From Mesorhizobium sp. L-2-11 (GTDB lineage Bacteria > Pseudomonadota > Alphaproteobacteria > Rhizobiales > Rhizobiaceae): a DNA stretch of 64,000 nt. Location of the stretch: the NCBI RefSeq assembly GCF_016756595.1, contig NZ_AP023257.1, positions 3,736,001-3,800,000 on the forward strand, written 5' to 3'. Below the pieces are notes generated by a model. That model was not told the origin of the DNA, made no database searches, and saw nothing but the letters and a program-made list of their open reading frames with translations. Positions 17,055 through 25,131 of the stretch are shown here, in pieces; position 1 is the first letter of the stretch, and every line of letters begins with the position of its first letter. The translations under genes and the position numbers were made by a program.

Positions 17055-18032
17055 TTACTTGACGGCGCGGATCGCCTCCCAATCCTCCTTGCGGTAGCCG
17101 AACTCCTCGAACGTCACCTTCTCCATCACGTTCTTTTCGAAATCGGCGCGATCGACTTCGGTGACGGTGAGACCGCGCTCCTTGAAGGTCTCAACCAGGG
17201 CTTTCTCGCGATCGACGATGATCTTGGTCGCTCGCGCGGCAGCTTCCTGCATCACCTCGGTGAAGATCGCCTTGTCCTCGTCCGACAATTGCGACCAGCG
17301 CGATTGCGACACGACCGTGTTGAGATGATCGACGATGTGCCCGGTCAGGATAATGTGCTTTTGCACTTCGTAGAATTTTTTGGCGTCGATCGTCGTCAGC
17401 GGGTTTTCCTGCGCTTCCACCGTGCCCTGCTGCAGGGCGAGATAGACCTCGGCGAAGGCGATCGGCGCGGTGTTGGCGCCGCAGGCGCGCGGCATGGCGA
17501 GATAGGCCGGCACATCAGGCACGCGGATCTTCAGGCCTTGCATGTCGGCACATTTCTCGATGGGCCGGTTGGAGGTGGTGTGACGCGTGCCGTAGTAGGT
17601 GGTCGCGGTGATGTGATGGCCGGAGGCCTCTTCGTAGCCAGCGGTCAACTCCTTGTATTTGTCGCTCTTGGTGTAAGCGAGCAGGTGATCAGCGTCGCGG
17701 AAAGTGAACGGGAAGTAGGTCACGCCGATCGGCGGGTATTCGCGGGCGGCGAAGCTCGATCCGGAGATGATGATGTCGACCGTGCCGAGGGTCAGCCCCT
17801 GGTTGATGTCGGCTTCCTTGCCGAGTTGCGAGGCCGGGAAGACATCGATCGTATAGCGGCCGTCGGTGCGCTTCTTGATTTCTTCCGCCGCCCACACCGA
17901 CTCCGTGTGGAAGGGTTCGGAGGTTTCGTAGACGTGGGCCCATTTCAGCGCGGTTTGTGCAGAGGCCGAAGCCATGGGCAGAGCGATTGCGGCGATCGTG
18001 CCGAGCAGAACGACGTATTTCCTCAACATCAT
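17055..18032 (-). CDS. dctP: DctP-type TRAP solute-binding protein
   Basis: A 325-residue periplasmic receptor with a signal peptide ending ASASAQ (residues about 1-26). The mature part shows LKWAHVYETSEPFHTESVW, FPASQLGKEADINQGL, the ligand-arginine block LKIRVPDVPAYL and a family-typical GTVEAQENPLTTI strand. The conserved Arg in KIRVP normally salt-bridges a substrate carboxylate, which supports an organic or sugar acid ligand. It starts at one of two adjacent ATGs (18032 or 18029) after GGGAGG. First gene of dctPQM-idnD; GntR is encoded just upstream on the same strand across a hairpin repeat. Confidence 0.92.
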   Translation of the reverse strand: MMLRKYVVLLGTIAAIALPMASASAQTALKWAHVYETSEPFHTESVWAAEEIKKRTDGRYTIDVFPASQLGKEADINQGLTLGTVDIIISGSSFAAREYPPIGVTYFPFTFRDADHLLAYTKSDKYKELTAGYEEASGHHITATTYYGTRHTTSNRPIEKCADMQGLKIRVPDVPAYLAMPRACGANTAPIAFAEVYLALQQGTVEAQENPLTTIDAKKFYEVQKHIILTGHIVDHLNTVVSQSRWSQLSDEDKAIFTEVMQEAAARATKIIVDREKALVETFKERGLTVTEVDRADFEKNVMEKVTFEEFGYRKEDWEAIRAVK

Positions 18033-18104
18033 ATTCCTCCCTGTGAATGGATTGACGGTGCCGACAGGATCCTCCCGGTCGGCTGACTAGACCTTCTTAG
18101 TTCA

Positions 18105-18168
18105 AGCATCGGATTTCCCAAAACCGCTTCCCACCCCGGCCCGAGGGCAGGCTTTTGGGTCCGATGCT
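18105..18168. repeat. Long-stem palindromic intergenic repeat
   Basis: A 64-bp hairpin: AGCATCGGA (18105-18113) pairs with TCCGATGCT (18160-18168), and inside it CCCAAAA (18117-18123) pairs with TTTTGGG (18153-18159). It abuts the stop codon of the GntR gene and lies upstream of dctP. The GCATCGGA...CCAAAA arm resembles a palindrome I recall as very common in Mesorhizobium intergenic DNA. It may also act as a terminator or attenuator between gntR and dctP. Confidence 0.7.
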
Positions 18169-18888
18169 CTATTCCGCGACCTCCCTGGCCGAGGATTTCT
18201 CACCGAAATTGCGTGAGAATCTCAGTTGCGACTGACGCAGATGTTCCTGCATCGCGGCCTTGGCCCGTTCAGGCTCGCGCGCCGCGATCGCGTCACGCAC
18301 CGCGCGATGCTCCTCCGCGGCGGCCCGCCAGGACTCCCTGTTTTCGAAATAGCTCGACAGGCGTTCGAAATATGGGTTCATGCGCTGGTCGAAAAGCTCG
18401 CCGATGCATCGCACCAGCACGGCGTTTCCCAGAATGCCCGCCACCATCGTATGGAACTCGCGGTCGAGCGCGATCGTCATCCTGGTCGGGTGAGGTATGT
18501 CCTCCATGCGGCGCAGCACGTCGTCCATATGTTCGATGTCGATCGGCCGAGCCTGGAGGGCGGCTTCGGCGGCGATCGCGCCTTCGATGAATTCGCGTGC
18601 CCGTAACAGCTCGAACGGGCCTTCATCCATTTCTGCCGTCAAAATTTCGGCGCGCGGCGGTTCGGTGACGTAGATGCCGGAACCGACGCGAATGCGTATG
18701 CGTCCCTCGACCTCGAGCGCGATCAGCGCTTCACGCACAGTCGGGCGGGAGATGCCAAGCTGATCGGCCAGTTCGCGCTCGGTCGGCAGCCGATCGCCGA
18801 CTGCGAACTCGCCCGCGTCGATCAGCTGCCTGAGCTGATCGGCGATCTGTCGGTAAAGTCGACGCGGTTCAACGGCCTGGATCGGCAT
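18169..18888 (-). CDS. GntR-family regulator, FadR/FCD subfamily
   Basis: A 239-residue repressor-type protein. The winged helix is in residues 8-75 (LYRQIADQLRQLIDAGEFAV, RPTVREALIALEVEGRIRIR). The all-helical FCD ligand domain follows, with the conserved metal/ligand motif residues visible in LDREFHTMVAGILGNAVL and the histidine of AAAEEHRAVRDAIAAREPER. FCD proteins bind carboxylates or sugar acids. A near-perfect palindrome lies 53-69 bases upstream of its own start, suggesting autoregulation. It most likely controls dctPQM-idnD. Confidence 0.92.
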   Translation of the reverse strand: MPIQAVEPRRLYRQIADQLRQLIDAGEFAVGDRLPTERELADQLGISRPTVREALIALEVEGRIRIRVGSGIYVTEPPRAEILTAEMDEGPFELLRAREFIEGAIAAEAALQARPIDIEHMDDVLRRMEDIPHPTRMTIALDREFHTMVAGILGNAVLVRCIGELFDQRMNPYFERLSSYFENRESWRAAAEEHRAVRDAIAAREPERAKAAMQEHLRQSQLRFSRNFGEKSSAREVAE

Positions 18889-18940
18889 TGTTACCCAGTT
18901 CTACTTCAAGGGAATCATCTGGACTGATCCCGGATCGGTA

Positions 18941-18957
18941 AATTGGTCTGACCTATT
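18941..18957. promoter_or_regulatory. GntR-type operator candidate
   Basis: AATTGGTCTGACCTATT is a 17-bp palindrome with 7 of 8 pairs matched around T18949, with the core GGTCTGACC. Its size and GGT..ACC spacing fit FadR/FCD-type operators (TGGTxxxACCA). It lies just upstream of the GntR gene. Confidence 0.5.
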
Positions 18958-19611
18958 GATGAAAGTGCCGCGAAAAACACGGAAAGTCAAGCAGCAGGGA
19001 ACGAACTGCGCATCGCCGCAATGCGGCGCGCGAATGCGCACCAGCGCTTTAGGCAGGCTGAAGGGAACCAAAACCTATCCGAGCACTTCTTCAGCGCGAC
19101 GGGATCCATAGCCCGGCATATCGACCCGGCCGCGCCGTAACATCGTATCCGACGAATTGCCACTGGAGCTGGGACATCGCCGACGCGGCGATATATGTCC
19201 CTTCGAGGACCGGTCTGTTTTAGAATCCACGATCGGCAACGTTGCAGCGCTGAGCCTGATGGTGGATCGGCCGCCACGGCGAACGAGAGTGAGGCGACGC
19301 GCCGTCTGGTGCAGTGGAAGGCGGACTCCAAGAAGCTCGGATTGTTCTAGCGGCGCGCCCAATGTCATCTGTTCCGCCTTCATCTCTCCAGGCCTCACGA
19401 GCAGATCATCACCACCTACGAGACGCTTGCGGGAAGGGTGCTCGATAGTCGGCGGATCAGGGCGGTACAACAACCGATCGTCGTACTGTGGCGAAGAAAA
19501 ACAGGGAAATGGCGGAAGAGCCGTGAGCATGCCGTTAGAAGCGTGCTGGCCCACATTTGACATGTTGGACAGTGATGAGAATGTCGAACACTTCATTTGG
19601 AGGAGACTGGA
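18958..19611. other. Long region without a recognisable gene
   Basis: About 650 bases. The longer open frames here have no family resemblance. One frame ending in TAG at 19348-19350 has a natural-looking C-terminus (TANESEATRRLVQWKADSKK then LGLF) but no convincing start, so it may be the remnant of a lost gene. The promoter and GGAGGAG ribosome site (19599-19605) of the SnoaL-like gene lie at the right end. Confidence 0.4.
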
Positions 19612-20097
19612 ATGGCTTCCAACGAAGCACAGATTGAGGCGGTGATGGAGGAGCGGGCCGCGGCAATGGCGGCGCGCGATATCGAGCGCCTGATGGCAGT
19701 TTATACGACCGACGTCGTCTACTTCGACCTTGTGCCGCCGCTTTCCTACTCCGGTGCAGCATCGCTGAGGGCGCGTTTCCTGGATTGGTTCGGACGTTGG
19801 GAAAGTCCGATCGGCCAGCGCGTCGACCGCTTGCAGATCATCTCGGGCGTTGATGTGGCGACAGCTTTCATGCTCATCGAGGCACGCGGCACACTGAAGG
19901 GCGGGCGAGATGTGAAGTACTGGGTTCGCACGACCAATGGTCTGCGAAGGATGGCCGGCACCTGGCGTATTGCGCATGAGCATGTTTCGCTACCCGTCGA
20001 TATGGCGACGCGCAGTGCGGTGATGGATCTGGCACCTGGTTGCGAGCAATCGATAATCCCTGAACGGATGCCTGGGGATGGATCATTCAAGACATAG
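19612..20097 (+). CDS. SnoaL-like / NTF2-fold protein (ketosteroid-isomerase-like)
   Basis: A 161-residue cone-shaped NTF2-fold protein. It begins MASNEAQIEAVMEERAAAMA, followed by ARDIERLMAVYTTDVVYFDL, the usual helix and strand of SnoaL/DUF4440-type proteins, and ends with WRIAHEHVSLPVD, the common final strand. The start is fixed by GGAGGAG 6 bases upstream. Members bind small hydrophobic ligands or act as isomerases, hydrolases or cyclases; no catalytic residues can be assigned here. It is a single gene with no close functional neighbours. Confidence 0.78.
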   Translation: MASNEAQIEAVMEERAAAMAARDIERLMAVYTTDVVYFDLVPPLSYSGAASLRARFLDWFGRWESPIGQRVDRLQIISGVDVATAFMLIEARGTLKGGRDVKYWVRTTNGLRRMAGTWRIAHEHVSLPVDMATRSAVMDLAPGCEQSIIPERMPGDGSFKT

Positions 20098-20209
20098 CGT
20101 TGCGTGTCGCCCGACTTTGACTGGACGGACTCGTCGCATGAAGATGCCGGATTTCAGCTAGGTTGGAGAACCTTCGCAGCATAGCCGCGCCGCAATAGCG
20201 CCTTGCCGG

Positions 20210-20226
20210 CTTCACACAACTTTACA
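20210..20226 (-). promoter_or_regulatory. CpxR/OmpR-type direct-repeat box
   Basis: On the minus strand TGTAAAG (20226-20220) is followed by TGTGAAG (20216-20210), two 7-mers differing at one base and spaced exactly 10 bp apart, one helical turn. This is the arrangement bound by OmpR-family dimers. It lies 84 bases before the CpxP/Spy-like gene whose operon encodes such a regulator. Confidence 0.4.
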
Positions 20227-20309
20227 TTCGCCCGCAACAGCCGAAACGTTGCGCTCCTAGTCTGGCCCAGTCGCGGCAGGGATGCCGCTTTAGCGAAAGG
20301 ACCAGCATC

Positions 20310-20873
20310 ATGGAAACGAACCATCCGGAACCGGCCCCGCAGAAGAAGAGCTGGGGCAAGCGCATCGCCATCGGCGGCATTGCGATAGCGGCTCTTGCCG
20401 GCGTCGGCGTCGCTGGCGCGCTCAGTCAGGATTACGAGCGCATGCAGCGCTTCGGCATGGGCTGGGGCGACGGCGGACCCGGCATGCACATGCAGGCCAA
20501 TTTCCGCCACGGCATGGGGTTTGGCGGCCCAGGTTTCGGCGGGCACCACTTCGAGCGCATGCTCGACGAGATCGACGCCACACCTGAGCAGGAAAAGAAG
20601 TTGGAAGCGATCGTGGACAAGCTTCATGACGATGTGCGCCCGATCATGCGCGGCTTTCGCGACACACGCGACGATGTCGCCAAGCTACTCGGCGCCGCAA
20701 CCATCGACCGCGGGGCGGCGGAGAAGCTGCGCGCCGAGCGCGTTGCGGCGGTCGACGAGGCCTCGCGCAAGCTGACGACCGCCCTGCTCGACGCCGCCGA
20801 TGTGCTCACGGCCGAGCAGCGGGCGGAACTGGCCGAACGTTCCGAGGATCGCGGCTGGCACCGCCGCTGGTAA
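20310..20873 (+). CDS. Spy/CpxP-like periplasmic stress protein
   Basis: A 187-residue protein. A basic N-terminus and one membrane segment (residues about 18-38, IAIGGIAIAALAGVGVAGAL) anchor or export it. A Met/His/Gly-rich stretch (GMGWGDGGPGMHMQ, GMGFGGPGFGGHH) could bind copper or other metals. The rest is helical with the LTXXQ-type repeats of the CpxP/Spy family (IDATPEQEKKLEAIVDKLHD; LTAEQRAELAERSEDRGW). Such proteins act as periplasmic chaperones or dampen a sensor kinase. It is the first gene of an operon with an OmpR-type regulator and kinase, which supports a CpxPRA-like envelope- or metal-stress circuit. Confidence 0.78.
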   Translation: METNHPEPAPQKKSWGKRIAIGGIAIAALAGVGVAGALSQDYERMQRFGMGWGDGGPGMHMQANFRHGMGFGGPGFGGHHFERMLDEIDATPEQEKKLEAIVDKLHDDVRPIMRGFRDTRDDVAKLLGAATIDRGAAEKLRAERVAAVDEASRKLTTALLDAADVLTAEQRAELAERSEDRGWHRRW

Positions 20874-20916
20874 GCTCTCTGCCGGCACAGTTTCGAATCG
20901 GAGCAAATAAACCGGC

Positions 20917-21618
20917 ATGGCGGACCAGGTTCTCATCGTCGACGACGACAGGCGCCTGTCCGCCATGCTTGCAGAATATCTGACGGGCAATGGCTTTCGT
21001 GTGCAGGCGGCGGAGACGGCGGGCGCAGGCATTGTCGAGATCGCGCGGCTGTCGCCCGATGCCGTGATTCTTGACGTCATGCTGCCCGACATGGATGGCT
21101 TCGAGGCGCTCAAACGCATCCGCGCGAATTCCGACGTACCGGTGCTGATGCTGACGGCGCGAGGCGACGAGACCGACCGCATCGTGGGGCTGGAGATCGG
21201 CGCCGACGACTACTTGCCAAAGCCATTCAATCCACGCGAACTGCTGGCGCGGCTGAAGGCAATCCTGCGCCGCCGCAACGCCGGCACGAACGGCTCCCCG
21301 CGCATCCTGCGATTCGGACGGCTGGAGATCGATCCCGCGTCGCGCTCGGCTCGCGTCGACGGGCGCGACCGTCCTATGACCAGCTACCAGTTCGACCTGC
21401 TGGTGGCACTCGCCGAAAATGCCGGACGCACGCTGTCGCGCGAACAACTCATGGATATGGTCAAGGGCGAGGAACTGGAAGCGTTCGACCGGTCGATCGA
21501 CGTGCATGTCTCGCGCATCCGCGCCGCCATCGAGACCGATCCGAAACATCCTCGCCGCATCATCACCGTACGCGGCGCGGGCTATGTCTTTGCCCGGTTC
21601 CAGGACGGTGACAAATAG
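20917..21618 (+). CDS. OmpR-family response regulator (CpxR-like)
   Basis: A 233-residue regulator. The receiver shows VLIVDDDRRLSAMLAEYL, phosphoacceptor Asp in AVILDVMLPDMDG, and Lys in DYLPKPFNPRELLARL. The C-terminal winged helix includes SRSARVDGRDRPMTSYQFDL and the recognition region FDRSIDVHVSRIRAAIETDP, ending IITVRGAGYVFA. It lies 43 bases after the CpxP/Spy-like gene and 3 bases before the kinase gene, so it is one operon. A direct-repeat box suited to this protein is present upstream of the operon. Confidence 0.92.
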   Translation: MADQVLIVDDDRRLSAMLAEYLTGNGFRVQAAETAGAGIVEIARLSPDAVILDVMLPDMDGFEALKRIRANSDVPVLMLTARGDETDRIVGLEIGADDYLPKPFNPRELLARLKAILRRRNAGTNGSPRILRFGRLEIDPASRSARVDGRDRPMTSYQFDLLVALAENAGRTLSREQLMDMVKGEELEAFDRSIDVHVSRIRAAIETDPKHPRRIITVRGAGYVFARFQDGDK

Positions 21619-21621
21619 GCC

Positions 21622-22866
21622 ATGCGCAACAGCCTTTTCGTCAAGATCTATCTTACAGTGCTGGCCAGCCTCGCGGTGGTAGCGATTGCCAGCGCGATCT
21701 TCGTGCGCATGGGCCAGGAACGCGAATATGCCGGCTGGAGCGGCAGGCGCGATGCCTTCATCGCGGCGATGCTGCCGGCAGGTTCCGACCCCGCTTTGCT
21801 GCAGGCGACGGTCCAACGGCTCTCCGCGGCCGTCGACGCCGACATCTCGGTCTACAGCCCGCAGGGACGGCTGCTTGCGGCGGCCGGCCGGCCGATTCCC
21901 GAACGCGAGATCGGATTCCACCGCAGGATGCATTCCGGCGGGCATCACCTGTTGGTTAACCGGTTGCCGGACGGAAGGGTTGTCGCGGCGCGGCCGAGAA
22001 TGCCGTTCAGCCCTGGACGCCGCAACCCCCTTGCTTATCTCGTGCTGATCGCCGGGGTGATAGGGCTCGCCGCGTTTCCGGTGGTGCGTCACCTTACACG
22101 CCGCCTTGAAGCGTTGCGCCAGGGCGTGGACCGCTGGGGTGAAGGTGCTCTCGATACGCGCGTTGCCGTGAACGGCAAGGACGAGGTGGCGGCGGTGGCG
22201 GCAAGCTTCAACCGCGCCGCCGAGCAGATCGAGCGGCTGCTTGCCGCGCACCGCTCGCTGCTTGCCAATGCCAGCCACGAGTTGCGCTCGCCGCTCGCGC
22301 GCCTGCGCATGGCGATCGACCTTCATGCGGACGGACAAAGCGGCCCGGCGCGCGACGAAATCGTGCGCGACCTCGCCGAACTCGACGCGCTGGTGGAGGA
22401 AATCCTGCTTGCCAGCCGGCTCGACCATATCGAGAAACTGGAACGGGTGGAATTGGTGGATCTGCTGGCGCTCACGGCCGAGGAAGGCGCGCGCTCCGGC
22501 GTCGACGTCTCGGGCGAACCCGGCGTCGTATCGGGCGACCCGACACTGCTCACGCGGTTGGTGCGCAATCTCATGCAGAACGCGCACAGACATGGCGGTC
22601 CGCCGATCACCGCGCATGTGGGGACCGAAGGCGGCTCGGTGGTGCTCAAGGTGCGCGATCACGGACCGGGCCTGCCGGAAGGAACCGGTGAGCGCGTCTT
22701 CGAGCCGTTTTTCCGGCCACAGGGCCGGAGCGAGACGGCCGGCGGTTGGGGCCTCGGCCTGTCGCTGGTGCGCCAGATCGCCTTGCATCATGGCGCAACC
22801 GTGCAACACGAAACGCCATCCGGCGGCGGCGCCTGCTTCGTCGTCACGTTTCCGGCAACACCTTGA
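21622..22866 (+). CDS. Sensor histidine kinase (CpxA/EnvZ-type)
   Basis: A 414-residue membrane kinase. Membrane segments lie at residues about 8-28 and 135-157, bracketing a periplasmic sensor of about 105 residues with a His-rich part (FHRRMHSGGHHLLVNRL). HAMP follows (RRLEALRQGVDRWGEGALDT). The H-box is NASHELRSPLARLRMAIDLH, the N-box NLMQNAHRHGG, and the G-boxes DHGPGLP and GWGLGLSLVRQIAL. The sensor histidines and the neighbouring Met/His-rich protein suggest metal or envelope stress as the signal, which is inference. Confidence 0.92.
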   Translation: MRNSLFVKIYLTVLASLAVVAIASAIFVRMGQEREYAGWSGRRDAFIAAMLPAGSDPALLQATVQRLSAAVDADISVYSPQGRLLAAAGRPIPEREIGFHRRMHSGGHHLLVNRLPDGRVVAARPRMPFSPGRRNPLAYLVLIAGVIGLAAFPVVRHLTRRLEALRQGVDRWGEGALDTRVAVNGKDEVAAVAASFNRAAEQIERLLAAHRSLLANASHELRSPLARLRMAIDLHADGQSGPARDEIVRDLAELDALVEEILLASRLDHIEKLERVELVDLLALTAEEGARSGVDVSGEPGVVSGDPTLLTRLVRNLMQNAHRHGGPPITAHVGTEGGSVVLKVRDHGPGLPEGTGERVFEPFFRPQGRSETAGGWGLGLSLVRQIALHHGATVQHETPSGGGACFVVTFPATP

Positions 22867-23023
22867 TCTATCGCCGGCGCATAAGATGTGGCTGTGACGA
22901 ACAAGGTTGGCCTAAGGTAGCTGCTAGGGCGCCCGGCATCGACGAGATGCTGGGCGATCGGGGCGAGGAGCCATGCCAGCGCTATCTGCATCGGCGAGAT
23001 TCCCCTGTTACAGCAGTTGCTGA

Positions 23024-24019
23024 TTAGGCTCTCTGCTGAAAATATCGGAGTACTGGCGAAATGAACTCCGGATTCTCCCACGTTGCATAACGCGTGCGAA
23101 GGAGCGACGGAAGATTGGCGGCCTGGGGACCGGCCTCGGCGAGCATTCCACGTACCGTTTGGAAATAGCCAAGCACGGCCTCAGGAAGCTCGGCGTCGCC
23201 GAGATTTCCGTGCCCGGGCACAATGAGACGCGGCTGCAACTGCATCATATCATTGAGAGCGGTTTCCCACTTTGCAACGTCAATGTCGCCGGCACCGATC
23301 ATAGGCGCAAAGAACGGGACGATCGGAAACATCCGCTCTTCGAGGAGGTCTCCTGCGAACAGGATGCGCTCCGAAGGCAAGAAGACGATCTGATCCCCCG
23401 GAGAATGGGCGGTGCCCCAGGTCCGAAGCCGGACCTCACGGCCGCCGAGATCGATCACGGTCTCCGCGGTGTCGTATGTCTCATGCGGTGGCGTCAGTTT
23501 GATCCCGTCCAGTAGATGCTTCTGCCCTTCCGGCAGGATGCCGGCTCTGAAGCCGTCCAGCAAGGTCTGACCCGAGCGCTGTAAATAGTCCCGTTGTGCA
23601 CTGTTGTAGTAGATGCGTGCGTCGCTCCTGAACACTTGGGCACCGAAGCCGTGTTCCGGATGGGCGTGGGTTACCGTCAGGATGATCTGCCGTCCCACTG
23701 CGATTTCTCGCGTCAGGCGCAGGACGTTCTCGGCGCTCTCGATACCAAGACCGCAGTCTACCACCAGCACGCTTTCTGTGCCGACGATGATGCCGATATT
23801 CGGAACGAGCGGGATGCGCTTGTCGGGTATAAGAAAGACACCTGGCGCCATCTCCGCCGGAAAACGCGTATCCACAGCCGGTATTGGCCGCGCGGCCGGT
23901 TGCAACGTGTCCTGCTCTTGGGCGCTTGCGCGGATCGGAATCATTCCCGCCAGTCCAGCCAGGACCGTCAGCTTCAGCAAATCGCGCCTATCGGTGCATG
24001 CTGTCTTTTCAGTCTCCAT
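23024..24019 (-). CDS. MBL-fold metallo-hydrolase, exported
   Basis: A 331-residue metallo-beta-lactamase-fold protein with an N-terminal Tat-like signal (TDRRDLLKLTVLAGLAG, then RASAQ). The metal-binding motif reads THAHPEHGFGAQVF, that is HxHxEH where the common form is HxHxDH. Other metal ligands are visible in TWGTAHSPGDQIVFLPSERI and LIVPGHGNLGD. The start ATG at 24019 has GGGAG 7 bases upstream; a GTG one codon earlier is also open. It is on the same strand as a tautomerase and SDR, though those are separated by 35-base gaps. The reaction is unknown; hydrolysis of a small ester, thioester or lactone is typical. Confidence 0.82.
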   Translation of the reverse strand: METEKTACTDRRDLLKLTVLAGLAGMIPIRASAQEQDTLQPAARPIPAVDTRFPAEMAPGVFLIPDKRIPLVPNIGIIVGTESVLVVDCGLGIESAENVLRLTREIAVGRQIILTVTHAHPEHGFGAQVFRSDARIYYNSAQRDYLQRSGQTLLDGFRAGILPEGQKHLLDGIKLTPPHETYDTAETVIDLGGREVRLRTWGTAHSPGDQIVFLPSERILFAGDLLEERMFPIVPFFAPMIGAGDIDVAKWETALNDMMQLQPRLIVPGHGNLGDAELPEAVLGYFQTVRGMLAEAGPQAANLPSLLRTRYATWENPEFISPVLRYFQQRA

Positions 24020-24054
24020 CACGCGTCTCCCTGTAATCGGCAGCCTCTTAGGCG

Positions 24055-24267
24055 TCAGTCCTTGGCCCGGTACTCTTCCGGCATGACGAAGACCTCGTCC
24101 GCACGTCCGTATCCGCCGTCGGGCACTTCCTCGATCAGGACCATCGTGGTCGGACGCACGACCTCCCCGAAATAGCCGACCATGAGTTCGGTCGTCTTGT
24201 GGATCAGGTCTTCCTTCTGCGCCGTCGAAAGCGAGGCCTGGGGCAGTTTGTAGTTCGCGAAAGGCAT
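24055..24267 (-). CDS. 4-oxalocrotonate tautomerase-family enzyme
   Basis: A 70-residue subunit. After Met removal the N-terminal residue is proline (MPFANYKLPQ), the catalytic base of this family. The core strand-helix pattern (LSTAQKEDLIHKTTELMVGY, then TTMVLIEEVPDGGYGRADEV) matches tautomerases that form hexamers or trimers. It probably converts a dienol or keto-enol intermediate of aromatic or chlorinated-compound breakdown. It lies between an SDR and an MBL hydrolase on the same strand, all apparently one operon. Confidence 0.88.
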   Translation of the reverse strand: MPFANYKLPQASLSTAQKEDLIHKTTELMVGYFGEVVRPTTMVLIEEVPDGGYGRADEVFVMPEEYRAKD

Positions 24268-24297
24268 GGTGTGTTCCTTGGATTTGAGGGTTTGCGA

Positions 24298-25035
24298 TTA
24301 GAGCGCGCCGCCATTGGCGCGGATGGTTTGGCCGTTGATCCAGCCGCTTTCCGGCCCAGCCAGGAAGGCGACGGTCTCCGCGATGTCATCGGGACGACCG
24401 AGGCGGCCGAGCGGGATCATCCGCGTGATGCTGGCGACCAGTTCCTCGGACTTGCCGCGCATGAAGAAATCGGTCTCGACCGGGCCGGGCGCGATCGCGT
24501 TCACGGTAATCCCGCGCGGGCCCAACTCCTTGGCAAGCACGTGCGTCAACGCCTCGATCCCGGCTTTCGTCGCGGCATACAATCCGTAACCGGGCTGGTA
24601 GAAGCCCACCACGCTTGAGGACACGCTGATGATCCGCCCGCCATCGCGCAGCCGCTTGGCGCCTTCGCGCATGCCGCGGAACGTGCCGCCAAGATTGATG
24701 GCGCAGTGGTCTTCGATGTCCGCGTCCGTCGCGTCGGCCACGGGTGAGAGCCGCATCATGCCTGCATTGTTGACCAGTAGATCGACCGGGCCGAACGCGG
24801 CTTCAGCCGCATCGAACAGCGCGGGCATGCCAGCCGGATCGCCGACGTCAGCCTGCACCGCGACCGCCTTGCCGCCCGCCTGCTCGATGTCCTGCACGAC
24901 CTGATGGGCAGCAGCCTCATCGCGCGTATAGTTCACCGCGACAGCACAACCCTCCTGGGCGAGCCGTCGTGCGATTGCCGCGCCGATGCCCTTGCCGGCG
25001 CCGGTCACGATTGCGGTTTTGTCTTTCAGTCTCAT
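24298..25035 (-). CDS. Short-chain dehydrogenase/reductase
   Basis: A 245-residue classical SDR. It starts MRLKDKTAIVTGAGKGIGAA (TGxxxGIG cofactor loop), then NNAG in LLVNNAGMMRLS, the catalytic Ser in ISVSSSVVGF and the YxxxK pair in YGLYAATKAGIE, with PGPVETD after it. The start follows GGAGGTCAAGAA; a longer frame has no ribosome site. It is the first gene of the SDR-tautomerase-MBL group and diverges from a LysR regulator, the usual setting for LysR-controlled catabolic genes. Confidence 0.9.
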   Translation of the reverse strand: MRLKDKTAIVTGAGKGIGAAIARRLAQEGCAVAVNYTRDEAAAHQVVQDIEQAGGKAVAVQADVGDPAGMPALFDAAEAAFGPVDLLVNNAGMMRLSPVADATDADIEDHCAINLGGTFRGMREGAKRLRDGGRIISVSSSVVGFYQPGYGLYAATKAGIEALTHVLAKELGPRGITVNAIAPGPVETDFFMRGKSEELVASITRMIPLGRLGRPDDIAETVAFLAGPESGWINGQTIRANGGAL

Positions 25036-25131
25036 TTCTTGACCTCCGTTGCTCGGCAAGAAGGTAAGGAGTGTTAGAGGCGGGATAATCGCCCTTTTGC
25101 GGGCAACAAAATTCGGCTAATCCGAACAATC

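Noticed and set aside
15167..17062. A 631-codon open frame on the plus strand
   Set aside because: It is antisense to dctM and dctQ and rich in Asp, His, Arg and Gln, the usual result of reading high-GC coding DNA on the wrong strand. The dctQ and dctM families on the minus strand explain the DNA.
20806..22809. A 667-codon open frame on the minus strand
   Set aside because: It is the complement of the CpxR/CpxA-like genes, with no family pattern and no ribosome site.
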